Shown here piece by piece: positions 35,849-46,569 of a stretch of 64,000 nucleotides of DNA (its first letter is position 1; each line of letters begins with the position of its first letter). Origin of the DNA: Turnera subulata (Eukaryota > Streptophyta > Magnoliopsida > Malpighiales > Passifloraceae); NCBI GenBank assembly GCA_028386065.3, contig JAKUCV010000253.1, forward strand, positions 78,750-142,749, written 5' to 3'. Made by a program: the position numbers and the translations under genes. The notes beneath the pieces are model-generated. The model saw nothing but the letters and a program-made list of their open reading frames with translations, was not told where the DNA came from and searched no databases.

Positions 35849-38800
35849 TGTAACGCCCCGAATTTTCGGTATTTGATTTATGGAAATTTTTCGGAATTTT
35901 TGGAATTTAATTTCTAATTTTACCCTTGCGGAATTCCCGTGAGTTTTTGGTCATTAAAATTAATTTATTTTTTTTCTTGGAAATATTAATATCAAGTTTG
36001 AGTTGTTCGTTGTTCGGGTTTTGTTGGAGCAAAACGTGATTCGGTGTGAAATGCGGGGTTTATATAAGTTTTGATTAAAACTACGTCGTTTAGGTGACAA
36101 GCTGGTCAAGAACAAAAAAAATAAAAAAAAATTTGATAAGCTGGCGTGTTGACTAGCTAAATGGGTTGACCATGCTCAAGACCAAAACGACGTCGTTTTG
36201 GTCTGAGCTGGCCAAAACCCTAACCTCTCTTTTTCTTTTCTTTTTCTCTCTCACACTCCTCTTCCCCATTTCGGTCGTCCCACCTTTCTCTCCTCTCTCT
36301 CCACTTTCACTTTTTCTTTTACTCTCTGGTGACAACTCGATACCTCTTTGCTATCTTCACTTTTTTTCTCTTCTCCCCTCCCCCTTTGGTTGCCCTATAT
36401 TTCGCTGCCATCGTTCCTGCATCGAAGGGAGGAAGAAGGGACGTGGGGAGTTGTCGCGCGACGGGTATCTATGCTTGGACCCGAGGAGGCGATGAGGATT
36501 CTCCGTCGCTGCTCTTCGCATCACCGTTGAAGGGTAAGGAACGCCGACATGCCTTCCTTCTCCTTCTTCCCTCTTCACTGCTGTTAACTCTTTTCTTCTT
36601 CGATTTGTTGTTGGGTTTCCGGTGGCGGGTCGCGGGACATGTTGTTCTGGCTCGGTGGTTTGGCTGTGTTTGGGTTGGTGGCCGAGACCTTGGTAGAAAA
36701 TTCCAGGTAGTGGGTTGCAAAGCTTGGAATCGTGGTTCACTCGGGTTGAGGTCTTCGAGTTTTGGTTCTGTTCAATAGTTCGGGCGGATTTAGTTTTGGA
36801 CAGTGTGGCTTCCTGATTTCAGTAAGTGCTCCAACATCCTTGGCTTAAGAATTCTAGATGAAATTGTGCTTGAGCAGAGTGTTTGGGTAACTCTGATTTA
36901 TGTTTGCTGCTCGGGTAGTATGGAGTTGAATTTGGTTCTTGTACTTTAGTGGCTTTTGTTGGAATTCAAGGCCTTGGGTCTGGTCCTGTACGGGAAATGA
37001 TTTAATTTTCCCATTAAGGTTCCAGTAACCATAAAACGCCTATGATTTCATATTTAAGTTCTGCGGGTATTTATTTATTAAGCCAATTATCTAGTTGGGA
37101 GTTTCTGGGCATATGTATTGTTGGAAACTTAAATTGAGACTAGTTGTTGTATTCCATTTTGGCACTAAATGACAGGATGGGATAGCGTTTCTGGAACATT
37201 TAATATACTAGAAAATTGAGATTTTAACATACTAGAAATTATGATAATGGCTTTTGGGCAGGTCCAAACTAACTGCTAGAAGTCAAGGTGGATAAAGTTC
37301 TATATTTAATGGGGTGTGTTACTAGGTTTTGGAAATGCTTTATTAAAAATCAAGTTTCTTAAATGCCTTTCTTAGAATCGTTAAGTAATTCACTTTGTGA
37401 CTTTAAAGACCATACCTAAATTGAGGAATGGGGCTTTGTTTCTAAAGGCCAACTTGAATAGCATGACGATGACCTTGGTTTATAAAAACGTGTTGTATTA
37501 TATATATGTAGAAAAGAGGGTTTTTACTAAGATAAACGGACTTGGACTTTACTACTTGCAAAACGCGCCTAGTCACTATCTTGTATATATATATATATGT
37601 GCAATAAATGTTATGTTATGTCTGCGTGCTTTACGTGATATATGTGTGTCTGTGTTTAGGCACTAGTGATACCTTAGGAGCGGTTGGGTTTGAACTTAAG
37701 ACATGATCGGACTGTTGGTTTCTGAACATTAATATGACCCAGGTGAGGACATATAAACCTTTGTATGCATACTACCTACAATTCTCGGTTATTTGTTATG
37801 GTTCATTAAGTGATAACATTTGTTTGGCATTTAAAGCTGTATGTGTGTATGCCTGTTGTGTTGATGTTGTTGCACGGTGTTATGTTGATGATACCTATGA
37901 TCTGGTGTGCCTAATTATGTGACTTGTTGTCTGATGTGATATATTGTGTCTGTCGAGCATGACTTGTTTTCTTATGTTAAATAACATGAGATATAGATTT
38001 GTGGTTTGTGTGGTGATTTGTGGGCCGGAGGCCTTGACTTGAGAACAAAATGTTAAATCCACATAACCCTGGATAAACAGAACGTATGGCACACATAACT
38101 CATTAAGCATAACTGAGAATAATGTACTCTAAAAACATACTACTGTGGGGCTGTTGACCGGTTGGTTCGAGCGGGAAGTGATACCCCTCGGGATTTCATG
38201 CGGGATAGCATGGTATATGCGGTTTAGCATATGGGTCTGCGATGACCTGTTCTGCATCCCTCTTTCTATCTCCCCCTTTCTACCTCCCTCTTTCTCTTTG
38301 TCTGTCTCTCTCTATCTCAGTGATGGTATTGGGCTTTTGCCCTGATTATATTGGTTTATACCCTGGTTGTCTCATGAGACGGGACTGAGCTCGACGCACA
38401 CAGTAGAGGGCCCTAATAAAATATACAACCCAAATAACAATAAAGTACAACGACAATAAGATGATAAAAGACAAGTGATGGTTTGGAGTCTGTTCATGAC
38501 TTGTGATATGCATTGTGACTTGTTTGTGCACTATGATTGCTACTGCTTGATGCCGGTATTTGTGGTTGATTTTTATTTGTATACTATGGTTTATTTGTTT
38601 GCGGTGAGACAGTGGTTGGTCTCACCCCCTCACAGACTTTATGCAGGTTGACTGATCGATGATCAGGAGTGCATATCAGCAGGTGGCGGTGCTTTCCTCC
38701 TCGGGTCGGATCCATAGAGTTCATTGTATACACGTTATATATGTTTTATCTTCCGCTGCATATTCGTTGTTATTTAATTTATTGTATAATTGTACATTGA

Positions 38801-38898
38801 TTATGTTGTTTGTATCGTATCCCGGGTAGAAAGGGCAATTTGGTCTTTTCACATGTTTAAATTAATTTAATTGGATATTTTGGGATACGGGCGTTTCA
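35849..38898 (+). mobile_element. Tekay-like Ty3/gypsy LTR
   Basis: This 3,050-bp sequence begins TGTAACGCCCCGAATTTTCGG and ends TACGGGCGTTTCA, the termini of Tekay/Del-type gypsy LTRs. It has no coding region. Landmarks are a 26-bp perfect ACGT-core palindrome at 36179-36204, a CT-rich leader-like stretch (36225-36400) with chance ORFs, and a pyrimidine repeat near 38260-38320. The left flank is ATTGG and the right flank GTATA, so it lacks its own TSD; ATTGG recurs only at 39655-39659 after the adjoining TRIM. Confidence 0.75.
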
Positions 38899-39654
38899 GT
38901 ATAATTACGAAATCACTCCAACTATGCAGCCTCATCCCTACACAGTCTTAGGATCTCTCATATTCCGGTGTGGATTCGGTTCATTCATGTGCCCCTCTAT
39001 CTAAAGCCTGCTGGAAGCCGCTCCTCATCCATGCTCATTCCGGCACCGGGGTACACTTCCCGGCCTCATAGACCCTGGGGTGTCATAGGCCCACCAGCTT
39101 CCGCTAGGTTAGTCCCCGAACCTGCACCGTACTAGAGGAGTCCTGGAGCTCCGCTACCAACTGTAACGTCCCGACTTGTCGACTGTCACTACAGACCAAC
39201 ACGGGACCTTTCCAACATGCTTTGTCCTCACTTGCATGTTTCCAGGGAAAATTTCCCAGGACGTCACCCATCCTAGAATTGCTCTAAGTCAAGCATGTTT
39301 AACTTTGGAATTTTTCTAGAAAAAGCGCCGAAAAGGTAGGTGCACCTTGTTGATATAGTTAGTAACCGTCAAACCCTTTAAGCTATTCTCAATTGTACAG
39401 TCCCATACCTATACAACCTCGAAATCACTTCATTTGAGCTATTCTTAATTATACAGTCCCATACCCGTATAATTACGAAATCGCTCCAACTGTGCAGCCC
39501 CATCCCTACACAGTCTCAAGATCTCTCCTATTCTGGTGTGGATTCGGTTCATTCATGTGCCCCTCCGTCTAAAGCCTGCTGGAGGCCGCTCCTTATCCAT
39601 GCTCGTTCCGGCACCGGCGTACACTTCCCGGCCTCATAGACCCTGGGTGTCACA
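38899..39654 (-). mobile_element. 5S-bearing TRIM (Cassandra-like), one LTR truncated
   Basis: On the minus strand: full LTR at 39654-39162 (493 bp, TGTGACACCC ... GGGACGTTACA), internal domain of 74 bp (39161-39088), then the first 189 bp of the second LTR (39087-38899), cut off by the Tekay-like LTR. The two LTR copies align over 188 bp with few differences. The PBS-like TGGTAGCGGAGC follows the full LTR directly. Each LTR would contain a 5S-rRNA-like region. A tiny internal domain, no ORF and 5S in the LTR are the hallmarks of Cassandra TRIMs. The LTR here is longer than I remember for Cassandra. Confidence 0.8.
39245..39350 (-). ncRNA. 5S rRNA-like sequence within the TRIM LTR
   Basis: The minus strand reads GTTAAACATGCTTGACT, then ATTCTAGGATGGGTGACGTC and CTGGGAA. 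This follows plant 5S rRNA in order and spacing, including the C-box region (GGATGGGTGACCTCCTGGGA in 5S, one mismatch over 20 bases). The 5' part is more diverged. It is a retrotransposon-borne 5S relic with pol III promoter elements, not a ribosomal gene. Confidence 0.85.
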
Positions 39655-39882
39655 ATTGGAATCTGGAAGAATCCGGAATATCCATCCAAGAAGCAAAAAT
39701 GTGTATACTTGGCTAATCACTCCATCCTGTGACAGTGAATGGCAAAGGGAAATGATCCTTCCTAGTGGACTTGTTGAGTTTCCTATAATCTATGCACATT
39801 CTCCATCCTGTGACAGTCCTAGTTGGTATGAGTTCCTCTTTTTCATTTTTCTCTACTGTCATTCCTCGCTTCTTAGGAACTA
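39655..39882 (-). pseudogene. Gypsy RT, middle fragment
   Basis: About 230 bases of RT between the two insertions. Minus strand: VPKKRGMTVEKNEKEELIPT, then GWRMCIDYRKLNKSTRKD. It is flanked by the TSD copies ATTGG (39655-39659) and AACTA (39878-39882), which belong to the neighbouring insertions. Confidence 0.85.
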
Positions 39883-41724
39883 TGATGCGTTATTTTTAGG
39901 TGTGACTTTTCAAATTTATAATTCTTGATCAATTCACAACACGACACACAAATAACTCACGAGTAAACGCAACGATTATTAACTGCAAGCGCACAATGTA
40001 CTATATAGTGTAGTAGTCTAATGAAGGTCGATCCACGGAACAAGGGAAATAAGTACTATCTAAGTAACAACTTATGAATATCTAGGCAAATCAATTAAAA
40101 GATGGTGTAGGTAATGTCGACTAGGCTAGAAGAAAAAGAAATAAATTTGCAAACTTAATCTAAAGTGAAGTTCTATCAATATCTAAAGCAATCTAGGAAA
40201 TCAGGGTTCGCACAATTACTTTCTAGGTTTATTATTCATAGAGTCGATATTTATTATTGATGTGTGATTGTGGGCAATTGTTTCTAATATCTTAGTCCTC
40301 AGCTCTCGCATGTTGAATCAAGTATTCAACAAAGATTACTACCTAGCTCTCGCATAGCCTAGTATCAATACTAAACTCATTAAGCATAAAACAATCAATC
40401 AACCCCTAAGAAACTATCAGCTCTCGCATATTTTAGCATCAATCAATCTATGTTCTTCTAGGTATCATCATATAAATCACGCAGCTCTCGCATGTTGCAA
40501 TCAATAAGAATCAATCCAAAGTAGATAATAAATTCGGCACACATAGATTGAACAATCAACACAATCAATTGAATAAACATCAATCCATAGATAATAAAAC
40601 CATAGAAGTAATAGGCTACATCCCTAATCCTAGATTACAGAATTAGTTCCTCATAATAAAATAGCAAATCATCAAAATCTCACAAGAATTCATCAAGTAA
40701 ACAATTTAACAGAAAGAAAAACGAAAAGAAGAGAAAGTAGGGAAGTCGAGTAGCCGATTTGTGTTGGTGATGAAGGCGTCGACTTGTGCTCCTCTTGGTG
40801 TCGATTTCTGCTGCAATTGGACTGGTGATTCTGTGACTTTAAACCTTCAATTCTTGCTGGAAAAATGTTGAATAGTTGTGGGGAATAACCTTTGAAATTG
40901 GATGAAAAATTCGACACCACCTAGAGGATCCAAAAGAGTAGAAAACCCTAACCCTACTAGTGTGTGTAACCTAATAACTGACCAATTCGGTAGAGCTTCG
41001 CCCTCTGACTTCTGCCTCCTGAATATATCGACCTAGGGGGTCCTTTTATACTGACTTTAGCTGCTGGAAGTCAGTGGGGCTCTCCTTCATTGAATGGAAA
41101 TTGAATTCTTGACTTGCACTCCAAGTTGGACTTTTGCCTGTTTTCTAACCCAAAAGGTGCATGCCACTTAACTCCTATAAGACGTCCAAGCTGGGTGTTG
41201 GGCTCTTCTATAAATTTCTAGATAATTCTCTCGGCTTTCTTTTCATAAAAAGAACTCTTCAATTGGACTTCTTTAGCTCAAGATATTGCCGAAACACTGG
41301 GCCTGGTTCGGCACAGAAAATCTGCATCCTAGGATAGATTAAAATAATTACTGCTCCATGTAGACACGTTCAAAAATTATGAAATTTAATCCATAGAAAG
41401 CTCTGGAAGTCTAGTTTTTTCTCCAATTAGTCTCACTTAATTTCTATGTCTAGAACTCCAGAAATCTCCAAAATAGTCGGCTATGCTCATTGCAGAAAGT
41501 TCCAAAATTGGGCCTCGTTTCCAAACTTGGCTAAAAAGCTTCCATTCTTCAATAAAAATGATAAATTCCTGATAAAAATACTTAATCAGAAAAATTGAAG
41601 TACTAATTGACACAATGCATGAAAATACACAATAATATAGTAATTATACACATAATCGATCAAGAATACATAGAAAAAGCCATTCAAAATCATCATAAAA
41701 ACACTTAACATTTAGATGTTATCA
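39883..41724 (-). mobile_element. Solo LTR (Tat/Athila-like) in the gypsy RT
   Basis: A 1,842-bp segment with ends TGATGCGTTATT ... GATGTTATCA, flanked by AACTA on both sides (39878-39882 and 41725-41729). On the minus strand it starts TGATAACATCTAAATG, a start I associate with Tat-group LTRs. The plus-strand motif AGCTCTCGCAT recurs five times between about 40308 and 40495. There is no coding region; the frame at 40693-40920 is incidental. Confidence 0.87.
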
Positions 41725-42750
41725 AACTACATGCACTGCACTAACCCAAGGACTATTTGAAATTGGATATATGATCTCAACATCAAAGAGTTTCAAAATT
41801 TCCTTTTTAACCACTTCTTTTATATTTTCATTTAGTCTTCTCCATGGTTCTACTGTGGGTTTGCTGCCTTCTTCTAAAAGAATACAATGCATGTAGAGGT
41901 TAGGACTGATACCTGTGAGGTCATCAATGGTATATCCTATTGCCTTTCGGTGCTTGTTAACAACAATGCGCACCTTTTTCTCTTCCTCCTGTGAAAGGTC
42001 AGCCTCAATAATAATAAGAAATGAGGAATTTTCATGCTCTAAATAGATATACTTGAGTTTGCGCGACAGAGGTTTCATTTCCACCTTTGTTGCATCTTTT
42101 GCAAGTTCCAGTTTCTGAACAGATTCTGCAGCAGGTTGTGTAACAGACTCTGTAACAGGCTCAGCCTGTTGTTCTACAGCATGGGCCAGTGCGTCAATTT
42201 CTGGCACTATTTCTTCTGCCAAAAATTTTGCTACCTGCTGCAGGGCTATTTCATCTCCCTCAATAAGTCCATTGACTAAGCAACCTAGCAACTCGTCTTC
42301 ATGTGTCTCCATGAGTTGAGATGCCTTAACTAGCACATCAACAGAATCTGGCACAACATCTACCATGTAGCACTGTCCTACTCCAAACTCATTTCTTTGT
42401 GCCTTCTGGACATTGAACTCTACTATTTCTTCTCCAAGTCACAGTGTCAATGTTTCGTAGGTGCAATCGATTATGGCTCCTGCTGTGGCTAAGAAGGGAC
42501 TTCCCAAAATGATGGTTGTCTTTTCATCCTCCGTCATGTTCATCACCACAAAGTCTACAAGGATGTAAAAATTGCCAACCTTGACTGGCACATCTTCCAA
42601 CACTCCCACAGGATATACAAGTGAGCAATCAGCAAGCTGAATCGTCATCCTTGTGGGCTTGATGTCTCCAAGGTTCATGTTTGGAGTGATGGAGAGTGGT
42701 AACAGGCTGACACTGGCTCCTAGATCACATAAGGCTCCTTCAATTTTCTT
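41725..42750 (-). pseudogene. Gypsy protease and RT N-terminus
   Basis: The protease lies at about 42750-42439: DLGASVSLLPLSI contains the active-site Asp, and LGSPFLATAGAIIDC is the C-terminal block. A stop near 42437 separates it from 42366-41722, which carries a Gln/Glu/Val-rich linker and the start of RT (TIDDLTGISPNLYMHCILLEE, PWVSAVHVV). The frame breaks exactly at the solo LTR boundary (41724/41725). Confidence 0.88.
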
Positions 42751-44600
42751 GTTTCCAATGTTACAAGGTATTGTGAAACTTCCTGGGTCTGAGCATTTTC
42801 TGGGTGGATGGTGTTGAATGAGAGCACTCCCTTAGGCTGTTATGGCTACAGTCTCAATATCATCAATGGTTCTCTTCTTTGTCAGAATATCCTTGAGGAA
42901 TTTAGCATATAAAGGGATTTGTATAACCACTTCACTGAAAGGAACATTGACATATAATTTACTCAGCATTTCTTTAAACTTATGGAATTTCTTCTCTAGC
43001 TTGGATTTGTGGTATACTTCTGGGTATAGGAGGGGAGGTTGATAGGGTCGAACAGTCTGGGCTGCTTCTCAGCTTTTTTTGTGCTGACAGGCTCGACCAC
43101 AGGCTCAACCTGTGGCTGCACTGTCTGTCCTGAGCCGAATGTCGATGCTTGTTGCTCGGTTCTCTCCACAGCCTCAGGCGGTCTTTGCACTGTGTCTTTC
43201 AACTCCTTCACACTGCGAAGCATCACAGCCTTGACATGCTCATTCCTTGAATTTTCTATCGGTTTCCCTGGAAGAGCTCCTTGTTGACTAGTGGACATGG
43301 TGGCTTGTTGAGCAATCTGATTCTTGAGGATTCTGTTGTGAGATTTGATTTGACTAATCTCTTCGCTTATTTTTTTCCGGTTCTCCAAGATGGATTGCAG
43401 CATGCTCATCATGTCAGTACTGTTACCTTGTTGTCCTCCTTGATTCTGCCTTTGGTACTGCGGCTGTCCACCATGGTTCAGTCTCTGGTACTGGGCCTGT
43501 GGTGGAATTCTTTTTTCGTTTGGTGCTTTCCAAGAGAAGTTGGGGTGGTTTCTCCAGGATGGATTGTAGGTGTTTCCATATTGGCCTTGCTTCTGCTGAA
43601 TGTAGTGAGCTTGTTCAAAATCACATTCAGCAAAGAGTGGACAACTATATGTGTAGTGAGGTCCACCACATCCTTCACAGTTTGAGGCTGTGACTACAGT
43701 TGCCTTGACTTGAGCAGCCCCTAGTTGCTTCTTGAGGGCTTCTATTTCTGCCTCCAACTTGGTCATCCGATCTACACCAATTATTCTAGAGGATTTGACT
43801 TCCCTAACTTGGGTCTTCCTCTTGGATAGAGCTTAAAGAATGGTGACTCCATGATTATAGTCTTTATCCCAGAATGCACCATTGGCCATCTTGTCCAATG
43901 TGTTCTGTTCTTCATCACATAGGCCACAATAGAATTGTTCAAGTTGCACAGCCTCATCAATTCAATGGTTTGGGCATCTCTTAAGTAATCCCTTGAAGCA
44001 TTTCCAAGCATCTCGAATTGATTCATCATAGCGTTGAGTAAAGCCAATTAGTTGCTGCCTCAAATTTACAGCTTTGCTTGATGGATGGTATTCTTTCGAG
44101 AATGCTCTGACTAGGCTATCCCAGTCAGTGAAGTGGCCTGCTTCATGGTTATTGAGCCATTCGAATGCTGCATCTCCAAGTGAGAATAGGAACACTCTCA
44201 TGTACAACTGCTCCTTGGTCATCCCTGCTATGTTTACAGTGCTGCACACCTACAAAAAATTCTACAAGTGCGAGTTTGGATCTTCAGAGGGCGTGCCTCC
44301 AAAGGTGCGCCTTTCCAACATGCTCAGCAAGTTTGTTCGGATCTCATATGGGGCATCTACATCTAGAATCGCTATGTTGTTATGGATTATGGTGGTTGGT
44401 GGTTGTAGGAGCTGTGACATGGGATGTAGGGCCGAACAGGCTAAGCCTGTTCAGGTCCTAGGTGCGCTTCTTCATTGTGTTTGTCCGCCATGTTTTGCTG
44501 CTTTTGATTGTTCTGTTTGCGAATCTGGCGGGTTGTCTTTTCGATCTCCTGGTGGAATATTAGAGCTGGCTGATTGCTCCTAGTTTGGGGTATCCACCAT
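42751..44600 (-). pseudogene. Gypsy gag (Athila/Tat-like)
   Basis: The Gag core (Retrotrans_gag) lies at about 44249-43780: KEQLYMRVFLFSLGDAAFEW and FSKEYHPSSKAVNLRQQLIG. A frame change near 43965 separates it from a segment with MNQFEMLGNASRD. The 43766-42996 frame starts with a coiled coil (TKLEAEIEALKKQLG) and a Cys/His cluster, CEGCGGPHYTYSCP, then is Gln-rich. The probable start is the ATG near 44490 (MADKHNEEAHLG). An in-frame TAG in the palindrome at 44434-44452 and several frameshifts make it a pseudogene. Confidence 0.85.
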
Positions 44601-44669
44601 CTGAAAACTTCAAACTTGGAAAAAGAAAGGGTTAAAATTTAAAAGTAATAGAATCAAGCGCCAGTCCTT

Positions 44670-44684
44670 GGCAACGGCGCCAAA
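44670..44684 (-). promoter_or_regulatory. Primer-binding site of the gypsy element
   Basis: The minus strand shows TTTTGGCGCCGTTGCC a few bases after the LTR end. TGGCGCCGTTGCC is the usual primer site of Athila/Tat elements, associated with tRNA-Asp. Confidence 0.8.
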
Positions 44685-44688
44685 AACT

Positions 44689-46539
44689 TGATGTCGTCCC
44701 ACTATCCACAAAGGATCCTACAAGTGCACAGGGTTGTTGTAGTACTTTATCATGGTCATATCCATAGGGACTGGGTTGAGCATGTTACTCCTTAATTAGA
44801 TGAATTAGGCTTAAAACAATTAAACATAGGTGATTTTTGGGTGATTGCAAATTGAAACTTAAAATAGGCAAGAAAATAAAAGCTAACAGCAGTGTTGAAG
44901 TAGGAAAAGATCAGATTTGGTAAAGTCTTAGGCATCCGGGGTTCACATGCCCTGCTTTCATGCTCTAAATTGCTCAACAGCATAATAATAGGCTGAGCCT
45001 GTTGACGCCCTATGTTTAATAAGATGTCTTGAAGGGGCTCCCAACCTAGTGTATTACCAACGGCTTTCGATCTTATTGATAGTTCTCCAAGCTTCCATCT
45101 ACCCCCTGTCACTAGAATAGAAGTCCGCTTAGGGGTGAAGTTTAGTGTTGGTGCTAAGTACCCACAGTCTCTCCCTATCTTCTTTCGAATAGCTAGTGAG
45201 TGTAGGCTGACTATTGTTGGTCTAGCACACTTAGCTTCCTCCTTCAGTCCTTTACCAGGCTACTACTTGATTAAAAATAGGCCTCTCAATAGTCAATCAG
45301 GGATCAGATTAAAATGGTATTATCTTCTCGACCGTGCCGCAACAGGCTGAGCCTGTGCTGATTCTGTTAACAACACAGAATCGATTATAAAAATCAGTTC
45401 TTGTAGGCGCTCTTGACCTATACTACACCCATTTGTTTTCACTCACATGTGCCTCCCAAGATTCTCACTCATCCTAATGCTTTCGCATCAGTCAAACCAA
45501 GGGGATTAAGGGTTGGTGTCGGGGCTAATTCCTCAATCAATTCCTAACCTTTGTCAAAAGCCATAAGCTAAGGGTTGGTTGTTGTTGTTCTAGCAACTAT
45601 GGTTTCACCTTTTGGTCCTTCACCTAGCTACATGTAATCATGCATAGGTTTGATCGAGACACAAACATGGAGAAAGTTTGCAACAACCAAAACAAGAAGT
45701 CGGGTTAAGAACATAAGATGAGCAATTCATTACAACAAAAATAGGGACATGTTATACCCCTTCAACCTAAGAGGGGTTGTTTAGTTCATAATCTGAATTA
45801 CAAAATCAAAAGGGGTAAGGGTTAGTATAAGGATTGGAACAAACTAGAGGCTAGGGATAACATGATTTCTGCCTAGAAAAGACTACATAATCGTATTTCC
45901 CCTTGAACCCTTGTTCCAAAACTTCTGCAGTTTTAATGGTGTTTGATCGATTGGGTAATTTAATTCTCAGTTCTCCTTCCTTCTTCCTATTTATAGGCGC
46001 GGATCCTCTTCTTCTCTCTTCTCACACTTGTTGGAAGGTATAGGAGTTGGGCAAGTTGGTTTTCAGTTGCCCATCATGTTCCTCAGGATAAGGCATCATG
46101 GGAAGCGTGCTGATAGGCTGAATTCTTCAGATCAGCAGGTTTAGAAGACTTTTGGAGAGCATAATAGTTCTTGAAGTGCAATTGGCCTTCATTCCTTCTA
46201 CCATTTGAGAGATTCAATTAAAGATTGAAAAGTGAAAAACAATACCTCATATGTAGACCCATTACCTCTTGTCTCTACTAATGTGCGTAAGTCATCAAGC
46301 TAGGATCACTAAGACTTTATCTGTGTTATATTGAGGCTGGGTGAGGTTTGTCAAAGGAAGGTGGATGGATTTCACAAAGGTCAATGGCATGTGAACTCGA
46401 CTCTTTTGTCTTGTTCATGAACAGCCTGAGACTTTGTAGAGGCTGTTTGACTTCATTTTTTTTTTTCTGGGGTCTCATGCTGTTCAGCAATTGTGTCCCA
46501 ATGCTTCAGCCACTCTTGATGTAACCACTGACTCCAACA
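44689..46539 (-). repeat. 5' LTR of the Athila/Tat-like element
   Basis: This 1,851-bp LTR reads on the minus strand TGTTGGAGTCAGTGG ... GGGACGACATCA and lies directly before the PBS. The palindrome AACAGGCTGAGCCTGT occurs at 45341-45356, and a variant at 44989-45004. No partner LTR remains at the other end. Small ORFs on both strands have no support. Confidence 0.8.
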
Positions 46540-46569
46540 GGTAGATTGGATTTGTGTTCATGGGTGGAT

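Larger units (their letters stand above)
33808..46539 (-). mobile_element. Athila/Tat-like Ty3/gypsy element with nested insertions
   Basis: On the minus strand: LTR (46539-44689), PBS (about 44670-44684), gag, protease, RT, RNase H and integrase, ending just past the integrase at 33808. The 3' LTR is missing. The RT is split by the insertions 39883-41724 and 35849-39654. The RT motif FMDDFSVYG and the protease block LGSPFLATAGAIIDC are typical of the Athila/Tat group. Several stops show that the copy is dead. Confidence 0.88.

Noticed and set aside
36166..36778. Overlapping ORFs on both strands
   Set aside because: They lie in the CT-rich leader part of a Tekay-like LTR and lack any domain; several frames are open at once because of base composition.
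39245..39350. Genuine 5S rRNA gene
   Set aside because: The sequence is diverged outside the promoter-like core, is single-copy, and lies inside an LTR with a matching partner LTR and primer site.
40305..40500. CRISPR-like array of AGCTCTCGCAT repeats
   Set aside because: The repeats are too short and irregularly spaced, and lie within a plant LTR with a TSD.
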